DNA from: Megaustenia siamemsis
Lineage: Eukaryota > Mollusca > Gastropoda > Stylommatophora > Ariophantidae
Direction of reading: 5' to 3'
Assembly: GCA_032433765.1 (NCBI GenBank)
Contig: JAVIAB010000092.1
Span: 68,239,660-68,303,659 of the forward strand
Length of the DNA: 64,000 nt
The notes below the pieces were generated by a model. It worked only from the letters and a program-made list of their open reading frames with translations. It did no database searches and was not told the origin of the DNA. Positions 20,879 to 32,738 of the stretch are shown here, piece by piece. The translations under genes and the position numbers were made by a program. The first letter of the stretch is position 1, and each line of letters opens with the position of its first letter.

Positions 20879-20930
20879 AGACATTGTGAGAGAGACATCC
20901 TCATGTGATAACTTGGAAATAAACAATTCT
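20879..20930 (+). CDS. ITGB: Integrin beta exon E: hybrid-domain micro-exon
   Basis: The donor is gtaagt. The acceptor is ttttcag or ttttcagag, so one or two leading bases complete a codon from an upstream exon. The translation is DIVRETSSCDNLEINNS, equivalent to the family's ...KCDNLKIGxxVxF region. Its phase does not fit exon D directly (phase 0), which proves that at least one exon, or an alternative splice, lies between. Confidence 0.85.
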
Positions 20931-21239
20931 GTAAGTTTCACTTAGTTATTCTTAATTTTATTTGTATGTTTACTTGTCTCAATCTATTTATTGCATCATC
21001 CATTTTCTGAGCTTTGCTGAGTGGGAAGAGATGTTTATTGGTGGGCTGGGAATAAAGTACAGTGGTAAGTCTATTCAGTGCAGACACCACATAAGCGTAC
21101 AATTTAGGTTTTTGTCTTTTTGAAAAAATTCTTGACAAATATCAATAATAAAATAGCCTACTTTCCATCTGTTTGATAATAGATTGATTTAATCTACAGA
21201 CCCATTTCCACCTAGTTTAAAGTCATTAAAATATCTTTA

Positions 21240-21346
21240 GAAGGATTAAAAACTGCTGGAATAAAAATTTAGATAAGAGAAAGAGTATCTGGGTCTATAC
21301 CCTATGGGCGGCTTCGACTCGAAAGGTCAATAGATAGATAGATAGA
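21240..21346 (+). mobile_element. LINE-A 3' end, severely 5'-truncated
   Basis: Plus-strand aactgctggaataaaaattt, then ccctatgggcggcttcgact and cgaaaggtcaa with (TAGA)n. Only the 3' untranslated end remains. Confidence 0.75.
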
Positions 21347-21990
21347 TTGTAGTCATGAATTGAAGTTGGAATAGTTTGTGAATTATTTGGTTCCTAGCAG
21401 ATAGACTTAAGGGGTCTACAAAATGTATTAGCTTCTTGTACAATCAAAACAAGATAGAAACATGTAAACGAATATTTATTCTTTCAGTGAAATTCTTATG
21501 TAAGTGAAAATAAATAGTACAGGAATGCAGGATGTTTTTAGCAGAACTTGGAAAAATAATGGACAACAGAAAATAATATTCAGCCCAACACCAAATAAAC
21601 TCGTACCTTTAGGACACAGTACCTTGTCACTAGAAGTAGAACTGTGAACAAACTCTGTCAAGTTATGATTTTAACAAATTAAGTTTGCTGAGAGTCATTT
21701 ATTCACCATCAGGTTGCATGTCCTTTGGAAAATGTTGCACTCACCACAGCCCTTCTGAAAGAACATGTAAAGCCACAGATCTCTCATTTCTTCTGTTGTC
21801 AAACTCAAGGTCTCTTTGATGTCTTGAAACTACCTTCTTCTTGGTCTGCCTCTATCTCATCTTCCTGGAACCATATCTTCCATTATTGTTCTTTCCAATC
21901 TATCTTACCTCCTCCATCTAAAAGTGTATTAAAATATTCTTGTTCAGCACCAAAGAATTAGTTTGAAATAATCATTTACTATATTGCCAG

Positions 21991-22152
21991 GTTGAGTTTG
22001 ATGTGACAATGACAGTCACCAGTGACATATGTAAGGGAAAATCTGGTATAGTGAACAGAGTTGTGACCCTTAATGCTGTGGGTCTGAATGAGAAGCTAGA
22101 AGTCAAGCTGGATGTCCATTGTGACTGTGATTGTGACAGCAAGGAGCATGAG
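21991..22152 (+). CDS. ITGB: Integrin beta exon F: hybrid domain to first I-EGF
   Basis: Acceptor atattgccag, donor gttggt, 54 codons, phase 0/0. It encodes VEFDVTMTVTSDICKGKSGI and later VNRVVTLNAVGLNEKLEVKL, ending DVHCDCDCDSKEHE. This matches the family's VxFxVxVxxxxC...GxxExVxVxLxxxCxCxC transition from hybrid domain to I-EGF1. Confidence 0.95.
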
Positions 22153-22530
22153 GTTGGTCTTAATTAATCAGCGGGTAAACTTTAACATTAATGTTTGTTG
22201 CTGTATGAAATGTTAATGATTGTTAATTCAAATTGTTTTCTCCCCTTTGCGTTTTGTATCTAAATTAAGTTAATTTGTTAGGTAAATCTATCAATTTTTT
22301 CCATAACAAAAACAAAGTAGACCTGTCATAAGAAATTGTTATGTATTGTAAGTTATAAATAAGTTACTAAACAAGAAACAAATACAAGATTAATAAGAGA
22401 AAATATATAATTGTTAAATTGCACTCTTTATCTCAATTTTACTATCTGTTGGACACTATTGTATTGTCACTATTCAAAGCAAGTACCAAGTATAAAGTTT
22501 GAACATTTTAAAGCATTTTTTGTTGTATAG

Positions 22531-22676
22531 GAGGTAAATAGTGACAAGTGCACTCATGGCAATGGAACTTTTGAGTGTGGAATGTGCAACTGCAACCCTT
22601 ACAGATATGGCCACAAATGTGAATGTGATGAATCTGAGATCTCAAGTGAAAAATCACTGGAGCAGTGCAGGATAGA
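22531..22676 (+). CDS. ITGB: Integrin beta exon G: I-EGF 1
   Basis: Acceptor tttgttgtatag, donor gtgagt, 48 codons plus two bases. KCTHGNGTFECGMCNCNPYR and then YGHKCECDESE show the CxxGxGxxxCGxCxCxxxxxGxxCxC pattern of integrin EGF modules. Confidence 0.96.
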
Positions 22677-24137
22677 GTGAGTTGTAACATTTTTATTCAG
22701 TTCCATATTAATAATAGTACCTTTTGCAAGCTGTGATGAAGATAGCTTCAGCGTTTTGTTGTTGCACCTCAGTTGTGTGTACTCAAGATGAGGTTAATAT
22801 TGATCAAAGGTGGCCATATGGACATATCATGTTTTCTTCATGCTGTACTGATTTGGTGTTTCTTCAGCAAAACTGGTGACAATGATACTACCACAACTTA
22901 TTGGGCTGCTTTACATGAAGGTTTGGCATGAGTAAACAAGTTTCTTAGAGACACCTTTAAAGAATATTTGTGTTGTTTCTTTTATACACTGGCTAGTCAC
23001 TTGCCCATGCTGGATATGTCATACAAGATCTGCTTCAGTATATTTTCAGTATATGTCATATGTGTCTGGTATATGGACCTTCCAGAGAGAGTACTGTAAG
23101 TAAGGGTTCCCTTACAGTGACCAATGGCACATATTGTGGATGATGTGGTAAATATCACTCTAGGTCACCATACTTTCAAAAAAAAAAAAAAAAAAAAACT
23201 TCTGTTATCTATTTTCAGTGATTGGTTGGACCCCAAAGATATGTCGGCCTGAAAAATATTTGACACATTTGGGATGTACAGAGAGTATAAGTGCCTCAAA
23301 CGTTAGCTTTCACAAGGCCTTCAGTATGTTACAATAAAATAATACAAATAAAACTGATGAATATTTTTCAAATGTTTAAAAACTTCTTATAAAAATATTA
23401 AATTAAAATAGTTGCATGTCAGATGGACACAGACCTGAATTGTGTCCTTGAAACATACAGAGAATAATATGAAATGTCATTAAAGAAAACCTTAAGGGTA
23501 GGTCCTAAATCTTAATTGTTTTAATTTTTTTCTTTTTTCTTAGTTAAAAAAAAATAAGATTCACAGTACTTGACTTTCTCCCCCCCCCCCCCCCCCTTTC
23601 CTCTTACTACATTGAAGGCTTTATAGAACTGAAATGTTGGATTGTCAATTCATGTCTTATTCCTAAAAAGTCTATTTTGGTTATTTTATTGTATCTTCCA
23701 AAGCTTTGAAGTAGCTCTACTTGGCTTTCACATCTATTCCCACATCTGGTACTTTATCCTGCCATCTATTATGAGCAAACTACAGAGACAACTAGTGTTG
23801 ACAAGGCTTCATTTGTTTACAGCTAACACCCTTCCAGTGACTTCATTAGTGTGCCTTGCAATACATCTCTACCCTATGTGAGCTTCTCGTTCTCAGTGAA
23901 ACTGTCACTCCTGCTATTTTTTTATTCTCTTGTCAGTGTTTTCTCAGCATCTTACAAGGTCTCTGTGGCTCAACTTTCTTGAAAAAATAACAATCTTTAA
24001 GAGGATCTGTTGAAGGTGTGAAGGTTACTGAAGTAACAGATTCATAGTAAGTATTGGTGCCTTTTTTCTCTTAGGATAATGGCACTATTGCTACCTGATA
24101 TAGATAAAAGTTAAGACATTCTCACCTACTTTTGCAG
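22677..24137. other. Integrin intron G-H
   Basis: The intron contains poly-A (about 23177-23198) and poly-C (about 23580-23597) runs. No element or gene was recognised. Confidence 0.6.
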
Positions 24138-24298
24138 TAAATATGAGACAGCAGTCTGCTCTGATAAAGGAGAATGCATTTGTGGTCTTTGTGCTTGCTT
24201 TCCTGTGGGTTCAAATCCTTATGAGAAGTACAGTGGTGAATACTGTCAGTGCAATGATTACAGCTGTCCTGTTGGGCTAAATGGAGGACTTTGTGGAG
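24138..24298 (+). CDS. ITGB: Integrin beta exon H: I-EGF 2
   Basis: Acceptor acttttgcag, donor gtaaat. One leading base completes Asp with exon G, giving DKYETAVCSDKGECICGLCA and CFPVGSNPYEKYSGEYCQC, then NDYSCPVGLNGGLCGG. It corresponds to CSNNGECVCGQCxC...YSGKFCECDNFNC in other beta chains. It ends with one base of the next Gly codon. Confidence 0.96.
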
Positions 24299-24399
24299 GT
24301 AAATTAATGTTTGTATGTTTCTTGTTTTTATCTGTTAATCAATTTGCTGTTTGGTTGTTTATTCACAAAGAGCAGTGGTAAGAAAAATATCATCCAATG

Positions 24400-24715
24400 A
24401 ATAAGCTGACAGTGGTCAGCGACTCTTAGAAAATTGATTGCATCAAGATTAATGAATTAGAACTGATCAGAATTTTGCTCTACCTCCCCATGCTGGTCCT
24501 AGAAATGGAACAACCTGTCTGGCTGAGTGGGTAGAGAATGCACTACACAGTATCCAAAATTGTTGTGCTGAGGTCTTTAGTCTGAGAGGTGTAGATGTTG
24601 CTATTTCCAATAAACCATGACACAAGGTAAATTATGTCCTTTTAAGAAGACAAGAAAGAGAAGCAATTGCCAGTCAATGCTAAACATATACCAAGGCAAG
24701 AAGTTAATAATTAAA
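24400..24715 (+). repeat. Dispersed repeat R3 copy (diverged)
   Basis: It shares gctctacctccccatgctgg, ggctgagtgggtag and tgttgtgctgaggtc with the copies at 10490 and 38050. Non-coding. Confidence 0.5.
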
Positions 24716-24739
24716 TTAAAGGGATATCTATCAACATAA

Positions 24740-25113
24740 ATTGGGCGTGAGACTGAAAATTTGGGGAACTAAAGAAATGTAGTTTTACAGAAGAATGTTG
24801 AGAATACCATAAACAGTATAAAAGAGTAATGAAGATTTTCTTAAAGAAGCCTGTGCAAAAAGAGAAAGCTTATTACCAACATGGTGGAGAGGTGGGAATA
24901 AAATTAATTGGCCCATGTAATGAGAAGCAACAGCTGAAACATTAGACCAACATTGAAGAAAGAACAGATAAATGAAAACACTGAGATAAGATATCAGATG
25001 TCTAACATGGTAGGATGTTAACAGTGGAATTTATAAACAACTGTTGAGACAGAAAGTTATGGAGGGCCCTGATCACCCATGCTAATAGGTATGGTACTTG
25101 ATGATTATGATGA
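24740..25113 (+). mobile_element. LINE-F 3' fragment
   Basis: It matches the last third of the LINE-F copy at 49832-50862: gatttt/gttttacagaagaatgtt, then gcaaaaagagaaagc, and the end ggtacttgatgattatgatg. It is frame-disrupted. Confidence 0.65.
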
Positions 25114-25154
25114 TATCTCCCTTGTTTGTTTTTATTTTTAAAGATTATTTACTA

Positions 25155-25645
25155 TCTATCTATCTATCTATCTATCTATTGACCTTTCGAGCCGTAACCG
25201 GCCCATAGGGCGTAGACCAAGATACACCTTCTCCTATATGAATTTTTTGTTCTAGCAGTTTTCTTTTAAAGATATTTTATCAAATCTCGCCATCTGTCTC
25301 TGTTCTGCACAAGCAGTTCTATCTCATTGAGGGAGCCGATTCCTGCTGCTCTTGCCTCTCTCATCAATGTTCTTCTCAGTGTCTCCCTGGGTCTTCCTCT
25401 TTTTCTTTTACCTGTTGTTTCCCATATGAGGGCTTGCTTTGCTATTCGGTTATTATCTCTTCTCATCACATGTCCAACGTATGACCATCGTCTTTTCTTT
25501 ATTACTGAAGATATTAGTGGTTGATTGGCGATTTCTCTAATTTCCTCGTTTGTTTTGAATTCGTTCCATGCTATATCATGTATTTTCCTTAGACATTTAT
25601 TTTCGAATGCGTTCAACTTTGTTTCTATATCTCTTGTTGTTTTCC
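25155..25645 (-). mobile_element. LINE-A copy, 5'-truncated, with target duplication
   Basis: Minus-strand codons 25616-25266 give the C-terminal 116 residues (NAFENKCLRKI ... KRKRGRPRETLRRTLMREAR). The (GATA)n tail is at the left. The flanks repeat agattatttact (25142-25153 and 25646-25657). It lies in the intron between integrin exons H and I, about 125 bp upstream of exon I. Confidence 0.92.
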
Positions 25646-25770
25646 AGATTATTTACTAATGACCTTTAATTTAGGTCAATTAACATTTCTGTATCTGACT
25701 TGCTCCCTGTCCTTGACTTTTCACCTGCAAGATAAAAATGCCACATGCTTTTTGTATTTCTCTAACCCAG

Positions 25771-25880
25771 GCTCGGCTAGAGGTACATGTAAATGTGGCA
25801 AGTGTAGCTGTTTGCCTGGTTGGACTGGAGATGACTGTGGATGTACAACAGATACAGATTCTTGTATTGCTTCCAATGGG
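25771..25880 (+). CDS. ITGB: Integrin beta exon I: I-EGF 3
   Basis: Acceptor tctaacccag, donor gtatgt. Two leading bases complete Gly, then SARGTCKCGKCSCLPGWTGD and DCGCTTDTDSCIASNG, matching [23 protein letters not shown]...TCEASNG of I-EGF3. Ends in phase 0. Confidence 0.96.
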
Positions 25881-26107
25881 GTATGTGTCAAACAAGTGGC
25901 ATTCTTCTTCCTTGTTCTTTCCTATTGGAGATTTGAGACAGCAATGCTGATTTAATGTCATTGTGGTCTTCAGCTCCTCTAGAGAGAATGATTTTGTCAT
26001 TTGGAGCCATGTCAGAGGGGGTCAGAGTTTGTCTTGAACTGAAGTGTACAAATTGCATGATTGGAAAACGTGTTCTGAATTATCTGGAGATTGACCAGAG
26101 ACAAATA

Positions 26108-27776
26108 TTCATCATCATCATCGAGTGCCATCTCCACAATGAAGATTGGCTACCATGGAATGCCATTCTGCTCTGTCTCTTGCTTTGATGGTACAGGTTG
26201 TCATAGGCTGATTTGTCCATCTTTTGATGTTACTCGTCCGTGCTAGTCTTGGTCTGCCTCTGCCTCTTTTACCTTGTATTTTCCCCTCCAGGATTACTTT
26301 TTGTAGGCTTTTGTGTCTTTTAACGTAACGTGGCCCAAAAATCACATTTGTCTTGTTTGAATTGTGTTTAGTAGTTTTTTTTTTCATTTTTAGTTGTTTT
26401 AAGACTTCATCGTTTGTTTTCTTTTCCTTCCATCCAATTCTACCTATTTTTCTATATATCCACATTTCAAAGGTTTCAATTCTCTGTTCTGTTTTCTTGT
26501 CTAATGTCCATGTTTCTGCACCGTATAGGAATTTCGAGAAAATGTAACATTTTGCTATTCTTAGCTTTAGCCCTGGTGTTATTTGTTTTGATGTTAGTAT
26601 GTTCTTTATGACATTAAAATTACTTTTTGCCATTCCTATTCTTTTGTTTATTTCAGTTGTACATTTTCCATCTCTGGTCCAGTATGTCCAAGGTAGTTGC
26701 AGTTCTGAACTGTCTCCAGGTCTATTCCTTCAATTTTGATATCCATTTGTGGGTTTTGAGTATTTCCTTTGTTTAAGATCATAGTTTTAGTCTTTTTGAT
26801 ATTCATATCTAGTCCATATTTTTTGCTTATTATGTTTATTTCATTAAGTAATTGTTGTAGATCTTTAGGATTTTCTGCTAGTAGTACAGTATCATCAGCA
26901 TATCTTAGGTTATTGATTATCTTTCCATTAATTTGTAGGCCTGGCATCTCTGTGATGTTTTTAAAGATTTGCTCTGTGTATAGATTGAAACTCATTAGCA
27001 CAAACACAAAACTTAGGCTATTCAAATCAAATGTACTATCAACCCTTACGTATGCGTGTGAAAGCTGGAAAACAACAAGAGATATAGAAACAAAGTTGAA
27101 CGCATTCGAAAATAAATGTCTAAGGAAAATACTTGGTATAGAATGGAACGAATTCAAAACAAACGAGGAAATTAGAGAAATCGCCAATCAACCACTAATA
27201 TCTTCAGTAATAAAGAAAAGACGATGGTCATACGTTGGACATGTGATGAGAAGAGATAATAATCGAATAGCAAAGCAAGCCCTCATATGGGAAACAACAG
27301 GTAAAAGAAAAAGAGGAAGACCCAGGGAGACACTGAGAAGAACATTGATGAGAGAGGCAAGAGCAGCAGGAATCGGCTCCATCAATGAGATAGAACTGCT
27401 TGCACAGAACAGAGACAGATGGCGAGATTTGATAAAATATCTTTAAAAGAAAACTGCTAGAACAAAAATTCATATAGGAGAAGGTGTATCTTGGTCTACG
27501 CCCTATGGGCCGGTTACGGCTCGAAAGGTCAATAGATAGATAGATAGATAGATTGAACAAGCTTGGTGATAGGATGCATCCCTGTCTTACTCCTCTTTTT
27601 ATATCAATGGGTGTAGAGTTCTCATTGTTATATTTTATTATTGCTGTTTGCTCCCAGTATAGATTACATATTAGTCGTATGTTCATGCCATCTAGATGTA
27701 TCTCTTTTAGGCATTCTATAAGTTGTTTGTGGTGTACTCTATCAAAGCTTTGGTGTAGTATTATTATTGTCTTCAA
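26108..27776 (-). mobile_element. LINE-B copy interrupted by LINE-A
   Basis: Minus strand from about 27776: CLKEIHLDGMNIRLICNLYW and IKRGVRQGCILSPSLFN (RT). After the LINE-A insertion at 26990-27549 it continues with NLYTEQIFKNITEMPGLQIN, LRYADDTVLLAE (active site), YGAETWTLDKKTEQRIETFE and the C-terminus KRGRGRPRL. It ends with a (GAT)n tail near 26110. It carries frameshifts and an internal deletion. Confidence 0.85.
26990..27549 (+). mobile_element. LINE-A copy inserted in LINE-B
   Basis: Plus-strand codons from TNTKLRLFKSNVLSTLTYAC to the C-terminus RDRWRDLIKYL, followed by the 3' untranslated end and (GATA)n. An agattgaa duplication (26982-26989 and 27550-27557) flanks it. The insertion is opposite in orientation to its LINE-B host. 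Confidence 0.92.
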
Positions 27777-28079
27777 ATCTGAAATATATGTTGATGAAGT
27801 CTGTTATATCAAGATCTCAGTATGGTTATAACAGTTTTATCAGGTGGCAATGAATATGATTTTCTGGTGCAGAATTTGTTCACTTTTCTAGAATAATCAT
27901 GCCACTCTTTAAAGGCAGCAATCATGACCACAATTTTCCAATATTTTCTTGTTACTCATTCTAGATGTATAAAATGAGTCTTATTCAGTACTATAACATA
28001 TTGAACACTTATCATCTGTACAGTGAAAATCAAAACCTTTATTTTAATATGGTCTTGAAATAGCTATAATAGAAGATGT

Positions 28080-28250
28080 AGCTTCAAGGAGATGAGACAG
28101 GGGTGGAGCAAGAAGGTGGCTTTAGAACTTCAAAGAGACCTTGAACTTGACAACAGCAGAAGTGGGAGATCTGGCTGAGCACAGAGATTCCTTTAGATGA
28201 GCTGTGATGAGAACAATGTTCTGCAAAGGCCATACAGCTAGATGAAGATA
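28080..28250 (+). mobile_element. LINE-H fragment
   Basis: It shares with 61420-61585 the order gacaggggtgga/agac, aagaaggtgg, caaagagac, aacagcagaagt and caaaggcca. This is the 3' end of a degenerate LINE. Confidence 0.5.
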
Positions 28251-28767
28251 GCATCTGTATTTCTTTGAGTTCACTGTACTTTGTCAGCAGTTTGACAAAT
28301 CAGAAGCACTGACCGACAAATCAGAAGCACTGACCATCTCTAAGAAGGAAAAACAATTCTTCCACTAAAATAAAACAGGCATAATAAAAACAAATTCAGA
28401 AGTGTTAATGCTAGGAAAACAAAAGGTTTATTGTATAATTGCAGAATTAAATAACAGAACAGTTTTATAAATAAAACATATGCACATTACTAAAACAGAA
28501 GATTTATCATAGAAATAATAAAATATTCTTTGGTTTTTGATAATGCATGTAAAAGGTGTCTCACAACCATCTATTCTTTCACTTTGTTATTCTTTTCTTG
28601 AACTTTGCTGATGCCCGTCCTATGATTTGATGTAAATGAAGAAGGGTTGGGCGCTGGACTAGAAACTCAACTCCTTAAAAATAGTCCAGCTACAAAAACA
28701 TCAGCTAAGGACATATATTAACATCAGAGACAGTGTATAAACTACAAGAATTTTTTTTTTTTTTGCG

Positions 28768-28925
28768 TTCACCAGCTTTTACTCCTGACAAAGTACCTAG
28801 AGACTAAGAACTGAATTTTACGTGTTAATCCGTTTTTCCCTGGCAGCCATGTGCACAGAGGTCCCCTCACCGCACAGGCAGATAACTCTGTCTTCGGAGG
28901 TACTTGTATTTTTTCCGTCCATGAG
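28768..28925 (-). mobile_element. SINE-II 3' fragment
   Basis: It contains gcgttcaccagcttttactc, gactgaattttacgtgtta-type words and tttttccctggcagcc, shared with 61905-62070 and 9760-9900. Confidence 0.55.
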
Positions 28926-29837
28926 TAATTGACATTTCAAGCTGGGCCTCGCTGCTGAGACCAGGGATGGTTGCCGCAGAGTGAAATCATAAATAAAAAT
29001 CCTAACTGGTGCAGCTTGATCTGGAAGGACATGATTGCATATGTGAACCGGTATGGCACATGATGCTGATGATGAAGAAAAAGAAACCAGTCCAGGGAGT
29101 CTGAACACCATACAGCTGACCACCTTTCTTTCAACCAGAACAAATATTTTAGTCTTTAATTCAGATTTTCATAATTATGTTGGGCATTCCCATATCTGCT
29201 CTGCTGCCTGTTCCAGCAACCATCGAAGTGTTTGTCTACTGATTGTTCTTGTTCTGCATTGATTAAATATGTTGCATTCTTTGCCAATGAGGATGCTTTT
29301 CTTGCTTTCACTTCTCATGGCCCTGTGTTTCACCATTCTTTGATGTGTGGATTATCCTCAGCTTCCTTATCACCATCTTGTGAGAGATGTTCTTTTAAAA
29401 CCCTCACAATGGCATGCATGTCCAATTTTAAGGTTTCAAGAAAAAACATTATCATTGGATATTGGTATGTCCAAACAGTGTTTGAAACTGCAAATGCTCC
29501 AAGATGCAGCATAATTTACAAATTACAACCTGGTATACTTGAAATGAGTGATATCAAATGGACACATTCAAATAAGGCTAGACTGAACACAGATGAAATT
29601 CTGCTGTGCTCAGCACATGAGGAGGAAAGTGCACCACATTCACAAAGAGTGGCATTTCTGCTATAAAAAAAAAACAACACAGAAAATGTTTATTGCTTAT
29701 TGAGCCTATGGTGCAAGAATAATAACCTAGAAACATCAGATGAAACCTTAGAATTCCTGTCTTTGCTGAGAACTGGTGTGGTCTGAATCATATGCTGGTT
29801 AGCTGGGTTCTAAATGATCTTCTTCATCTATTTAGCA
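28926..29837. other. Integrin intron I-J, mixed unresolved sequence
   Basis: A short LINE-I-like 3' end (gaaggacatgattgcatatg, gatgctgatgatgaag) is visible at about 29010-29085. The rest has no supported gene. Confidence 0.5.
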
Positions 29838-30440
29838 TTCACCTGTTAAATGGGTATGGAAGCTTTGTATTACTAGTTCATGACAAGCCACAATATCTGC
29901 ACCTTTCACATGATACCTTTCGGTCTTCAGCATGATGAATTTGTAATTTGCAACTATTTCTGTCCAGGCACCTGCCATTTTAAAAATCTACTTTTGTCTA
30001 CATTTAGCGGCCAATTTTTCTTTAATATGTGCAGAGTGTAAACGGAACCTCCTATTTTTTGCTGTTATCCAAGAGGGTTAGACTATGGATCTCACTATAA
30101 AGAGACCAGGAAGGGTAAAGCTACAAAGAAGCTAGGATTAAAAAAATAATTAGCGCCACCTATAGTTGGATTTCAAGAGCAACAGGATTCGGCTCCCTCA
30201 ATGAGATAGAGCTGCTTGCACAGAACAGAGACAAATGGCAAGATTTGATAAAAAATCTTTAAAAGAAAACTGCTAGAACAAAAATTCAGATATGAGTAGG
30301 TGTATCTTGGTCTATGCGCTATGGGCCGGCAATGACTCGAAAGGTCAATAGATAGATAGATAGATAGTTGGATTTAAACCTGGACCTTCATATGCAGAGG
30401 TTGATGTTTTGCTTCTAGACCACCGAGTTCCCCTGTATAT
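29838..30440 (-). mobile_element. SINE-II copy interrupted by LINE-A
   Basis: Body sequence (ttttttgctgttatccaaga) lies left of 30162. The tRNA-like head, on the minus strand ggtctagaagcaaaac and ggtccaggtttaaatcc, lies at 30365-30440. A LINE-A fragment splits them. Confidence 0.65.
30174..30364 (+). mobile_element. LINE-A copy, 190 bp, inserted in SINE-II
   Basis: Only the last about 25 codons and the 3' end with (GATA)n remain. The perfect duplication tagttggattt (30163-30173 and 30365-30375) marks the insertion. Confidence 0.9.
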
Positions 30441-30827
30441 TTGCTAACAAACATCTTAACTGTTTGCTTTCCTTATCGTCAATCTCTCAGTTCATTATAT
30501 AGCTGAAGTGTTTAACAAACTCTTTCCATTAGTTCCTGTCTTGGACTAATCTCTCAGTTATATCCTTGACATCTCTGTTGCTGCATCTGTTTCAAATTCT
30601 TTACTCAGTGTGGTTTTCCTGATAACATATTTCTTGTAATTTAAAAAAAATAAAGCCTTTCTTGCAATGTTTAGAGCAGGTTGGTTTTTCCAATGTATGC
30701 TTTATACAGTACATTGATCTTACTGTTGCAAACATAACTAAAATAAACAATAATGCATTCTTTATATAATTTTTATTATTATTTTTAACCTTTTGTATGA
30801 TGCAAAAAAATAACTTTTTTTTCATAG

Positions 30828-30917
30828 AAAATGTGTAATGACTTTGGTACATGCAAATGTGGGCGATGTGTTGACTGTACTCATAGTATGGTGGGATACA
30901 CATGTGAAGACTGTCTT
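30828..30917 (+). CDS. ITGB: Integrin beta exon J: I-EGF 4
   Basis: Acceptor ttttttttcatag, donor gtaagt, 30 codons, phase 0/0: KMCNDFGTCKCGRCVDCTHS and MVGYTCEDCL. It matches GQICNGRGICECGVCKC...GQTCEMC. After exon I's ASNG the junction is exactly as in other beta chains. Confidence 0.96.
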
Positions 30918-31489
30918 GTAAGTGTTAATGTTTGCTTAAATATTTTTCATTGTCGCTGTTTATAACTCAGTGGAAGTAATAGCATATTTCTGTGTTTTAG
31001 AAATTCAAATTTTAAACTCAATAGAATTCTTCAATTAGAAATATGTAAATTATTGGAAAACTTCACACTGATTACTCTAAAGTTGAACAAAATCAAGAAA
31101 ACTACACAAGAGTGCAAAATATTTGAGGAAATTTTGGTAAGATATACCAATATTAACCTTTAAATTATTTCATTTTGCTTAATGAAAAGTTTTTAGTTTA
31201 TTACTATTATTTTGTATGATTTGATTTAATTCTATGCCTCATTCTAGTGAGGCCAATCTCATTCAATGACATAAGAATCATTAAATTATAAATTGGCATT
31301 TTTATATTAATTTATTGTGTAACTTAATGTCTGGACATCTTGTATTAGCAGTTAATGAATTAAAAACCTGAGTTTTATAAAATATATCTATTTCACATTT
31401 GAGATTGAGTTATTGGGTTATTTGATCCACAGAATAAGCTATCAAAAATGGAGGAAGTGACATCGGCATAGAGTATAGCACTGTAGGGG

Positions 31490-31690
31490 GACTTCCCTTC
31501 ATGTCTAATGTCATAAGTATCCCAATGGAATTATGATATTAGTGACTATATTTTTCAATAACCAACACTTTGTGGGTTATATATCGGTATCACACCAGAC
31601 CATTCTACTTTCTCAGAAAAATCTAGTGCCCATTTAAAGGTGGTCATTGATTGGGATTGAACCTGTCCTCTTGTTCTTAGTAATAAAGTT
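31490..31690 (-). mobile_element. SINE-1 copy, highly degenerate
   Basis: Recognisable words in order: gtgactatatttt, tttctcagaaaaatctagtg and cccatttaaaggtgg, then a B-box-like gattgggattgaacc. The copy is old. Confidence 0.6.
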
Positions 31691-31694
31691 GATT

Positions 31695-32160
31695 AAGTAA
31701 GACTGAAATGGCCTTTACAACAGACAAAATACTACATAACTATATAGCTACAGAACTAATCTAATAACACTATTTGAAGTCATTAGAGCACTCAAACAAG
31801 ACAACAGGGAGCCCCCACCTAAATAGTTTTCTTCATTAACTGCTAGTCTTGAAATCGTTGACATCAAAACATCTCCATGCAACCAGACAAGACATCATCT
31901 CAGAACTAAACCAGTTGCCACAGTCCATAAAAGTGGCCCAGCAATGGATACCCTCACACTGTGGAATTACTGGACATGAGGTAACTGATACCCTCTCCAA
32001 AACTGATAGCAGAAAGAGCTATACACTCACCCAATGAGTAACAGAGAGGCCAAGATCATCATATGGAACAAACAGGCTGAATACAAAAGCTACAATTAAA
32101 CCACAAGAAGAACTGAATTCACTAACTGCCAAGGCATGTCAAGATTTTCCACCTTATAAT
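31695..32160 (+). mobile_element. LINE remnant with RNase H motif
   Basis: Plus-strand codons at about 31849-32037 read KSLTSKHLHATRQDIISELN and then VAQQWIPSHCGITGHEVTD. This is the C-terminal RNase H motif with the final Asp region (EVTD where LINE-D has EKAD). No other active-site motif is visible. Related to LINE-D or LINE-E. Confidence 0.6.
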
Positions 32161-32170
32161 AGGTCATTGT

Positions 32171-32426
32171 GGGAGCAGTGATAGCTCAGTAGTTAGTGAA
32201 CTGGACTACAAAGGACAAGGGGTAGGGTTCAATCCCAACCGATGGCTTCCGGGTTCACCCAGCCTTAAATGGATACCTGATTTTTTCTGGGAAAGTAAAG
32301 TGGCACGGGCGTAATACCGACCACATTACCCCAAAAATCATGTGCTGAAGGTCTGTAAAATTTATGGTCACTAACACCATATTCCCTATATGTCACTTGG
32401 CGTGACGGGGCTCTTTACTTACTTTA
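32171..32426 (+). mobile_element. SINE-1 copy, complete
   Basis: The head is gggagcagtgatagctcagt, the B-box-like word is gggttcaatccc, and the hairpin variant is gtcacttggcgtgac. The taggtcattgt duplication flanks it (32160-32170 and 32427-32437). Confidence 0.9.
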
Positions 32427-32738
32427 TAGGTCATTGTAGACTCCAATATCACCTCTACTATCTAGAAAGTACCCATATTGATGAATGCCATTGTGGAAGG
32501 AGGGCCTAGACAACGGAACGCCTTCTTCAATAAATGTAGCATCCATGCCAGTGATATCAAACCTGACCCATTGTCAGAGTCACACATGGACTGTGCAGAA
32601 CACAACTGTGGGGAAACTGCAAACAACTGGGGAGGACTGTGAATTTCATTCTGGCAACAGGGAAAAAAATAATTCATGAACTAAAAATTATCAAAGAGAG
32701 ACTGAGATTAACCAACAAAATGTCTTCTTTATCTACAG

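Noticed and set aside
25659..25955. 98-codon plus-strand frame as a stand-alone cysteine-rich peptide
   Set aside because: It is integrin exon I with intron read-through on both sides.
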